From Rathayibacter sp. VKM Ac-2804 (GTDB lineage: Bacteria; Actinomycetota; Actinomycetes; Actinomycetales; Microbacteriaceae), in assembly GCF_009866655.1 (NCBI RefSeq), contig NZ_CP047420.1, positions 744,001 to 808,000 on the forward strand: 64,000 nt of DNA, given 5' to 3'. Positions 58,163-64,000 of the stretch are shown one piece after another. The translations under genes were made by a program, and so were the position numbers. The notes beneath the pieces are model-generated. The model was not told where the DNA came from and did not search any database. It saw nothing but the letters and a program-made list of their open reading frames with translations. Each line of letters opens with the position of its first letter. Position 1 is the stretch's first letter.

Positions 58163-59686
58163 GTGCACGAACACCACGTCCGCGTCCACCGCAGCGACGA
58201 GGACCTCCCGCGCCACGGGCAGCTCGCCCACGCCCTGGCCGAGGTCGCCGCCGATCCCGTCGAGGTCGAGGCCGAGGTCGCCGAGATGGTGGTCAACCGC
58301 GTCATCGACAACGCGGCCGTCGCCGCCGCGTCGCTGGTGCGCCGCCCCGTCGTCGCCGCGCGCTCGCAGGCGCTCGCCCACCCCGCCTCCATCGGCGGCG
58401 AGGGCGGCACGGTCTTCGGCGTCGATCCGGGCCGCCGCGTCTCGCCCGAGTGGGCCGCGTGGGCGAACGGCGTCGCCGTCCGCGAGCTCGACTACCACGA
58501 CACCTTCCTCGCGGCCGAGTACTCGCACCCCGGCGACAACATCCCGCCGCTGGTCGCCGTCGCTCAGCACGCCGGCATCGACGGCGCCCGGCTGGTCCGC
58601 GGCATCGTCACCGGCTACGAGGTCCAGGTCGACCTCGTCCGCGCGATCAGCCTGCACCGGCACAAGATCGACCACGTCGCGCACCTCGGCCCCTCGGCAG
58701 CGGCCGGACTCGGCACGATGCTCGGCCTCGACGTCGCCGTGATCGAGCAGGCGATCGCCCAGGCGCTGCACACCACCACCGCGACCCGGCAGTCGCGCAA
58801 GGGCGAGATCTCGAGCTGGAAGGCCTACGCCCCGGCGTTCGCCGGCAAGGCCGCGATCGAGGCCGTCGACCGGGCCATGCGCGGCGAGACCAGCCCGTCG
58901 CCGATCTACGAGGGCGAGGACGGCGTGATCGCCTGGCTGCTCGACGGCCCGGACGCCTCCTACGACGTCCCGCTGCCGGACGCCGGCGAGGCGAAGCGCG
59001 CGATCCTCGACACCTACACGAAGGAGCACTCGGCCGAGTACCAGGCGCAGGCGCTGATCGACCTGGCCCGCCGTCTGCACCACTCCCACCCCGAGGCCGC
59101 CGATCCCGAGCGCGTCGAGCGGATCGTCCTGCACACCTCGCATCACACCCACTCCGTCATCGGCTCGGGCGCGAACGACCCGCAGAAGTACGACCCGACG
59201 GCGTCCCGCGAGACGCTCGACCACTCCGTGCCGTACATCTTCGCGGTCGCGCTGCAGGACGGCGCCTGGCACCACGAGCGCAGCTACGCCCCCGAGCGCG
59301 CCGCCCGCCCCGACACCGTCGCGCTCTGGCAGCGCACGACGACGGAGGAGGACGCGGAGTGGACCCGCCGCTACCACTCGACCGACCCGGCGGAGAAGGC
59401 GTTCGGCGCGCGCGTCGAGATCCTGCTCACCGACGGCAGCACGATCGTGGACGAGATCGCGGTGGCGGACGCGCACCCGCTCGGCGCGCACCCGTTCACC
59501 CGCGAGCAGTACGTCGCGAAGTTCCGCACCCTCGCCGCCGACGTGCTCGAGGAGCCCGAGATCGAGCGCTTCCTCGACCTCGCCCAGCGCCTGCCCGAGC
59601 TGACCCCCGACGAGGTCGCCCGCCTGACGATCGTCGCGGCCCCCGGCGTCCTCGCCTCCGTCGAATCCCCTCGCGGCCTCTTCTGA
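58163..59686 (+). CDS. prpD: MmgE/PrpD-family 2-methylcitrate dehydratase
   Basis: A 507-residue protein with the PrpD layout: [40 protein letters not shown] (active-site His/Asp region), [40 protein letters not shown], and a C-terminal half with [17 protein letters not shown]. The length and DYHDTF motif match 2-methylcitrate dehydratase, which removes water in propionate breakdown. Partner genes prpB and prpC are not adjacent, so the substrate is likely but not certain. The GTG start has GAAGGAG seven bases upstream. Palindrome copy C follows its stop. Confidence 0.85.
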   Translation: MHEHHVRVHRSDEDLPRHGQLAHALAEVAADPVEVEAEVAEMVVNRVIDNAAVAAASLVRRPVVAARSQALAHPASIGGEGGTVFGVDPGRRVSPEWAAWANGVAVRELDYHDTFLAAEYSHPGDNIPPLVAVAQHAGIDGARLVRGIVTGYEVQVDLVRAISLHRHKIDHVAHLGPSAAAGLGTMLGLDVAVIEQAIAQALHTTTATRQSRKGEISSWKAYAPAFAGKAAIEAVDRAMRGETSPSPIYEGEDGVIAWLLDGPDASYDVPLPDAGEAKRAILDTYTKEHSAEYQAQALIDLARRLHHSHPEAADPERVERIVLHTSHHTHSVIGSGANDPQKYDPTASRETLDHSVPYIFAVALQDGAWHHERSYAPERAARPDTVALWQRTTTEEDAEWTRRYHSTDPAEKAFGARVEILLTDGSTIVDEIAVADAHPLGAHPFTREQYVAKFRTLAADVLEEPEIERFLDLAQRLPELTPDEVARLTIVAAPGVLASVESPRGLF

Positions 59687-59702
59687 CCCGAGGGTGATCC
59701 CC

Positions 59703-59767
59703 TCCGCGAGATGCCACTTGTGCACGCGACACGCCGTGGAAAGCGTGCACAAGTGGCATCTCGCGGA
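59703..59767. repeat. Long palindromic intergenic repeat, copy C
   Basis: Perfect 25-bp arms (59703-59727 and 59743-59767) around the loop GACACGCCGTGGAAA. It sits between the convergent prpD and putA genes. Same loop orientation as copies A and B. Confidence 0.85.
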
Positions 59768-59781
59768 GCGGGGAGGAGGGG

Positions 59782-62700
59782 TCAGAGCAGGGCGTCCGTC
59801 AGGTGGTCCGGGGTGCCGAAGCGGTGGGCCGTGAGGGAGACGGCCTGCTCGCGCCGGAACGGGAGCAGCTCCAGGCGGCCCGACTCGGTGGCCTCGCCCG
59901 CGTAGACCGCGAGGTCGGGGCGGCCGCCGGTGACGGACGTCACGGAGGAGGTGTCGGCGCCCAGCAGGCGCACGCGGCCGGCCCCGTGCTCCCGGACCCG
60001 CGCCGCGAAGGCGGCCTCGTCCTCGACGGCGACCGCGGTCGCTCCCGCGGCGATGGCCGACACGAGCTGCGGAGGCAGCGCCGTCGCGCTCGAGACACCC
60101 ACCCGGGCGCCCGCGGTCGCCGCGGCGACGACGACCTGCACGAGCGAGCCCACCGGCTCGCCGTCCGCCAGGCGGATCAGCACCGGGGAGTCGTACGGCA
60201 GGTGCCGGAAGACGTTCCGCTCGGCAGCCAGCCCGGTGACGTCGCGGGCCGAGCCCTCGGCGTGGGCCTGCGCCGCGCTGCGGGCCGTCCGCTCGACGGC
60301 GTCCGCCTCCGCCGCGGTCAGCTCCGCGCGTGCAGCGGCCACGAGCCGGCCGACGCGCGGGTCCTCGAACGCGGTGGTGGCCGTCGACGGCGCGGAGGTC
60401 CACGAGCCCAGCCCCAGCAGGTAGTCCGGTCCTCCGGCCTTGGTGCCCGGTCCGACCGCCGACTTCTTCCAGCCCCCGAACGGCTGGCGCTCGACGATCG
60501 CGCCGGTGATGCCGCGGTTGACGTAGAGGTTGCCGGCCTGGATCCCGCCCAGCCAGGTGCCGATCTCGGCGGGGTCGAGCGCGTGCAGCCCCGAGGTGAG
60601 GCCGTAGTCCACCTCGTTGACGAGCGCGATCGCGTCCTCGAGCGTCGCCGCGGTCATGATGCCGAGGATCGGGCCGAAGTACTCGGTGCGGTGGTACTCG
60701 GAGCCGCGGCGCACGCCGTCGCGGACGCCCGGGCTCCACAGCATCCCGGTGTCGTCGAGGGCGCGCGGCTGCAGCAGCCAGCGCTCGCCCTCGCCGAGCG
60801 TCGTCAGGCCGCGCAGCAGCTTGCCCGCGGCAGGTTCGATCACCGGCCCCATGCGCGTCGCCGGATCGGTCGGCAGGCCGACTGTGAGCGAGTCGACCGC
60901 GTCGAGCAGCTGCGCGCGGAACCGCTTGGACCGTGCGACCGAGCCGACCAGCACGACGAGCGACGCCGCCGAGCACTTCTGGCCGGCGTGCCCGAAGGCG
61001 CTCGAGACGACGTCCTTCACGGCGAGGTCGAGGTCGGCCGAGGGCGTGACGATGATCGCGTTCTTGCCGCTGGTCTCGGCGAGCAGCGGCAGGTCGTGCC
61101 GGAACGAGCGGAACAGCTCGGCGGTCTCGTAGGCGCCGGTAAGGATAACCCGGTCGACCGACGGGTGGGCGACGAGGTCGGCGCCGAGCTCCTCCTCGGG
61201 CAGGCGGAGCAGCAGCAGCGCCTCGCGCGGCACGCCCGCGGCCCAGAGCGCCTCGGCCAGCACGGCGCCGCAGCGCGCGGTCGGCCCGGCGGGCTTCAGC
61301 ACCGCGGCCGAGCCGGCGGCCAGCGCGGCGAGCGCGCCGCCCGCGGGGATCGCGACCGGGAAGTTCCACGGCGGAGCGACGAGGGTCAGCTGCGCGGGGT
61401 GGAAGACCGCTCCGTCGACGGCGTCCAGCTCGCGGGCCCGCTCGGCGTAGTAGTGCGCGAAGTCGATCGCCTCGGACACCTCGGGGTCGCCCTGGTCGAT
61501 CGTCTTGCCGGCCTCGGCGGCCATCACCTCGAGCAGCTCGCCGCGGCGCGCCTCCAGCTCGTCGCCGGCCCGGTGCAGGATGCGCGCCCGCTCGTCGGCG
61601 GGCACCGCGCCCCATGCGGAGCCGGCGGCGCGGGTCGCGGCGAGGGCCGCCTCCAGCTCGTCGCGGGTGCTGATCGTCGCCGCCTCGATCGCGTCGACGC
61701 CGGCGCGGGAGCCGGGCACGCGGGCGAGGATCTCCTGCGCCCAGGCCCGGTTCGCCGCGACCGACGGGTCGGTGTCGGGGGTGCTGCGGAAGTCGCCGAA
61801 GCCGGGGCGGCCGGTCGCGGCGAAGCGGTCGGCGACCCGGTGCGCGGGCGGCACCGCGCCGTCGAGCGCGCTGACGGAGGCGCGGAAGCGGGCCTCCTCG
61901 CGGGCGAACAGCGCGGGCTGCGCCTCGAGCTCGAACACGGCCGACATGAAGTTGTCGCTCGACGCGCCCTCCTCGAGCCGGCGGATCAGGTACGCGATCG
62001 CGACGTCGAACTCGGCGGGGGAGACGACCGGCGTGTAGAGCAGCAGCGAGCCGACGGTGCGGCGCACCGCCTCCGCCTGGCCCTGCGCCATGCCGAGGAG
62101 CATCTCGTACTCGATCCCCTCGCGGACGCCGCGCTCGCCGGCCAGCAGCCAGGAGTAGGCGACGTCGAAGAGGTTGTGGCCGGCGACGCCGACCCGCACG
62201 TTCCGGATCCGGTCCGGGTGCAGCGCGTAGTCGATCACGCGCTTGTAGTTGGTGTCCGAGTCCTGCTTCGTCGACCAGGTCGCCAGCGGCCAGCCGTGCA
62301 CGGAGGCCTCGACCTGCTCCATCGGCAGGTTCGCGCCCTTGACCAGGCGAACCTTGATGCCGGCGCCGCCGCGGGACCGGCGCGCGGCGCTCCACTCCTG
62401 CAGCCGGATCATCGCGGAGAGCGCGTCGGGCAGGTAGGCCTGCAGCACGATGCCCGCCTCGAGACCGAGGAACTCGGGCCGGTCGAGCAGGCGGGTGAAG
62501 ACCGCGATGGTGAGGTCGAGGTCCTTGTACTCCTCCATGTCGAGGTTGACGAACTTCTGCGGGGTCGCGGCCGCGGCGCGGGTGAAGAGCGGGGCCAGCT
62601 CCTCGACGATGTCGTCGACCGCGGCGTCGAACGCCCACGGGTTGTGCGGGGCGACGGTGGAGGAGACCTTGATCGAGACGTAGTCGACGTCGTCGCGCGC

Positions 62701-63261
62701 GAGCAGGCGGTGCGTGCCCTCCAGGCGGCGCTGCGCCTCCTTGCGGCCGAGGACCGCCTCGCCGAGCAGGTTCATGTTCAGCCGGACGCCGTCGCGGCGG
62801 ATCTTCGCGATCGCCGGGCCGAGCCGCGAGTCGGTCGCGTCGATGATGAGGTGCCCGACCATCTGCCGCAGCACCCGGCGGGCGATCGGCACGACGACGT
62901 CGGGGAGCAGCGGGGCCACCGCGCCGCCGAGCGCGACAGCGCCGCGCATCGGAGCCGGCAGGAAGCGCGGCACGCCGCCCGCGATCGAGCGCAGCGCCGC
63001 GGCGGCGACCTTCGTGTCCTCGGGGCGGACCACGCCGTCGACGAAGCCGACCGTGAAGTCGAGGCCGCTCGGGTCCTTCAGCACGCCTGCGAGCTGGGCG
63101 CCGGACGCGTCCACCGGGACGCCGGCGGCGTCGCGCAGCCACTGGCGCACCAGCGCGACACTCGCCTCGACGAGGCCGGGGTCGACGCTGTCCGCGGCGG
63201 GACCGTCGGGTCCGTCGGGGGAGGGGCCGGTGGAGCGGGCAGGCGCTGCGAGATCCGTCAT
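59782..63261 (-). CDS. putA: Bifunctional proline dehydrogenase/L-glutamate-semialdehyde dehydrogenase
   Basis: A 1159-residue enzyme converting proline to glutamate. The FAD barrel half (about 150-450) has VDYVSIKVSS, FVNLDMEEYKDLDLTIAVF, GIKVRLVKGANLPMEQVEAS and YALHPDRIRNVRVGVAGHNL. The aldehyde dehydrogenase half (about 520-1000) has PPWNFPVAIPAGGALAALAA, ETSGKNAIIVTPSADLDLAV and the nucleophile GHAGQKCSAAS (Cys763), then PFGGWKKSAVGPGTKAGG. About 150 further residues form a C-terminal flap-type domain. No DNA-binding domain is present. GATACT six bases before the ATG and no ribosome site suggest a leaderless transcript. Divergent from a LysR gene likely to control it. Confidence 0.94.
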   Translation of the reverse strand: MTDLAAPARSTGPSPDGPDGPAADSVDPGLVEASVALVRQWLRDAAGVPVDASGAQLAGVLKDPSGLDFTVGFVDGVVRPEDTKVAAAALRSIAGGVPRFLPAPMRGAVALGGAVAPLLPDVVVPIARRVLRQMVGHLIIDATDSRLGPAIAKIRRDGVRLNMNLLGEAVLGRKEAQRRLEGTHRLLARDDVDYVSIKVSSTVAPHNPWAFDAAVDDIVEELAPLFTRAAAATPQKFVNLDMEEYKDLDLTIAVFTRLLDRPEFLGLEAGIVLQAYLPDALSAMIRLQEWSAARRSRGGAGIKVRLVKGANLPMEQVEASVHGWPLATWSTKQDSDTNYKRVIDYALHPDRIRNVRVGVAGHNLFDVAYSWLLAGERGVREGIEYEMLLGMAQGQAEAVRRTVGSLLLYTPVVSPAEFDVAIAYLIRRLEEGASSDNFMSAVFELEAQPALFAREEARFRASVSALDGAVPPAHRVADRFAATGRPGFGDFRSTPDTDPSVAANRAWAQEILARVPGSRAGVDAIEAATISTRDELEAALAATRAAGSAWGAVPADERARILHRAGDELEARRGELLEVMAAEAGKTIDQGDPEVSEAIDFAHYYAERARELDAVDGAVFHPAQLTLVAPPWNFPVAIPAGGALAALAAGSAAVLKPAGPTARCGAVLAEALWAAGVPREALLLLRLPEEELGADLVAHPSVDRVILTGAYETAELFRSFRHDLPLLAETSGKNAIIVTPSADLDLAVKDVVSSAFGHAGQKCSAASLVVLVGSVARSKRFRAQLLDAVDSLTVGLPTDPATRMGPVIEPAAGKLLRGLTTLGEGERWLLQPRALDDTGMLWSPGVRDGVRRGSEYHRTEYFGPILGIMTAATLEDAIALVNEVDYGLTSGLHALDPAEIGTWLGGIQAGNLYVNRGITGAIVERQPFGGWKKSAVGPGTKAGGPDYLLGLGSWTSAPSTATTAFEDPRVGRLVAAARAELTAAEADAVERTARSAAQAHAEGSARDVTGLAAERNVFRHLPYDSPVLIRLADGEPVGSLVQVVVAAATAGARVGVSSATALPPQLVSAIAAGATAVAVEDEAAFAARVREHGAGRVRLLGADTSSVTSVTGGRPDLAVYAGEATESGRLELLPFRREQAVSLTAHRFGTPDHLTDALL

Positions 63262-63267
63262 GACGTC

Positions 63268-63322
63268 AGTATCCGACCGGGGTACCGTTGAGCAGAAGCG
63301 ACCGTTCCTTACCGGTACCGGT
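63268..63322. promoter_or_regulatory. putA/LysR divergent control region
   Basis: GATACT (minus strand, 63268-63273) is the probable putA -10. ACCGGTACCGGT (63311-63322) is a perfect 12-bp palindrome, and a related GGTACCG lies at 63281-63287; these are candidate regulator sites in the 103-base gap. Confidence 0.55.
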
Positions 63323-63364
63323 CAGCTCTGCTTACTCGTCTTCGCCTTCGAATCGAGGTCGCCC

Positions 63365-64000
63365 GTGCTCGACGTCCGCCGCCTGGTGCTGCTGCGCGAG
63401 GTCGCCATCCGCGGCACGCTCGCCGCCGCCGCGGAGGCCCTCGCCTACAGTCCCTCCGCCGTCTCGCAGCAGCTGACCGTGCTCGAGCGCGAGACCGGCG
63501 TCGAGCTGCTGCGCAAGGTCGGGCGGCGGGTGCAGCTCACTCCGCAGGCCGAGATCCTGGTGGCGGCGGCCGGCGAGGTGCTGGCGCTGCTCGAGCGGGC
63601 GGAGGCGGCGCTCGCCGCGTCGGGGGAGTCGGTCACCGGGCGGGTGCGGGTCGCGGTCTTCCAGTCCGCGGCGCTCGCGCTGATGCCCGGCGCGCTGCGC
63701 TCGATCGCGGAGCGCGCGCCCGAGGTGCGCGTCGAGATGGTGCAGCGCGAGCCGGAGGGCGCGCTGCACGAGACCTCCTGGGCGCGCGAGTTCGACCTCG
63801 TCGTCGCCGAGCAGTACCCGGGCCACTCGGTGTCCTGGCTGCCGGGCCTCGTGCGCAGTGACCTGACGACCGACGCGATCCGCCTCGCGGTGGGCCGCGA
63901 CTCCGCGATCCGCGACCTGCGGAGCGCGCGCGACGCCGCGTGGGTGATGGAGCCGCGCGGCACCGCCAGCCGGCACTTCGCCGAGCAGACCTGCCGCGTC
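63365..64000 (+). CDS. LysR-family transcriptional regulator (partial)
   Basis: 212 codons from a GTG to the window end with no stop. The HTH is RRLVLLREVAIRGTLAAAAE then LAYSPSAVSQQLTVLERETG, followed by LLRKVGRRVQLTPQAEILVA, the typical LysR wing, and a substrate-domain start GRVRVAVFQSAALALMPGAL. It is divergent from putA, so it may activate putA in response to proline or a related amino acid. AGG of a weak ribosome site (GAGG) lies seven bases upstream. About 80-90 residues of the usual length are missing beyond the window. Confidence 0.85.
   Translation, partial: MLDVRRLVLLREVAIRGTLAAAAEALAYSPSAVSQQLTVLERETGVELLRKVGRRVQLTPQAEILVAAAGEVLALLERAEAALAASGESVTGRVRVAVFQSAALALMPGALRSIAERAPEVRVEMVQREPEGALHETSWAREFDLVVAEQYPGHSVSWLPGLVRSDLTTDAIRLAVGRDSAIRDLRSARDAAWVMEPRGTASRHFAEQTCRV

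Noticed and set aside
58130..63142. A 1670-codon minus-strand frame spanning putA, the palindrome and prpD
   Set aside because: It is a shadow in another frame of putA and the antisense of prpD: Arg/Gly/Asp-rich, no domain, and contradicted by well-conserved proteins in the real frames.
1..64000. tRNA, rRNA, riboswitches and insertion sequences
   Set aside because: The intergenic regions were read for cloverleaf arms, conserved riboswitch cores and transposase motifs; nothing supportable was seen. A covariance-model search would be needed to exclude small RNAs.

Overview
The window comes from a very GC-rich actinobacterial chromosome (third codon positions almost all G or C, many GTG starts, many gene pairs overlapping by ATGA or GTGA). 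Family content, apparently leaderless genes, and a dispersed intergenic repeat of the type CTGGTCGAGTAGC...GTATCGAGACC suggest the Microbacteriaceae (Rathayibacter, Curtobacterium or Clavibacter relatives). The genus is my inference. No rRNA, tRNA, CRISPR array, insertion sequence or prophage was found.

Layout. (1) 1-10271: an exopolysaccharide/cell-surface glycan cluster: several glycosyltransferases, a Wzz-like chain-length protein, a Wzy-like polymerase, a Wzx-like flippase, an SGNH lipoprotein and a hexapeptide acyltransferase. (2) 10712-17516: small membrane proteins, a winged-helix regulator, a 998-residue surface protein with a class-E-sortase-type LADTG anchor, a repeat-rich stretch, and two zinc-ribbon proteins with nuclease-like folds. 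(3) 17568-26507: purB and a tyrosine phosphatase, a WxG-type small protein coupled to a lipase-like hydrolase, a 4-TM membrane protein, a histidinol-phosphate aminotransferase homologue, and the E1alpha-E1beta-E2 genes of a 2-oxoacid dehydrogenase complex. (4) 27050-36133: glutaminase, TetR/acetyltransferase/MFS module, HAD phosphatases, a GH51 arabinofuranosidase with a LacI regulator, and another acetyltransferase. (5) 36158-39390: a zinc ABC transporter with a Zur-like regulator and an upstream Zur-type box. (6) 39413-43695: short asparaginase, DoxX-like protein, GntR/MFS pair, TetR/metallo-hydrolase pair. (7) 43692-50430: a ROK regulator and a divergent sugar operon (binding protein, permease, single-domain ATPase, two TIM-barrel epimerases, FrcK-like kinase) that looks like an uptake and conversion route for a ketose or rare sugar. 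(8) 50427-57051: membrane esterase, SDR/FAD-oxidoreductase/SRPBCC operon, NIPSNAP-like protein, drug-type MFS. (9) 57158-64000: Ppx/GppA, PrpD, PutA and a divergent LysR-type regulator cut by the window end.

The most unusual features are non-coding. Three copies of a long perfect palindrome (17-25 bp arms) sit at gene ends. A dispersed REP-like element supplies the stop codon of the surface-protein gene. At least ten genes have a -10 hexamer 6-7 bases before the start codon and no leader. Several divergent promoters carry clear palindromic operators. The protein pairs most worth a second look are the WxG/lipase pair, the two neighbouring zinc-ribbon nuclease-fold proteins, and the surface protein with a thioester-domain-like N-terminus.
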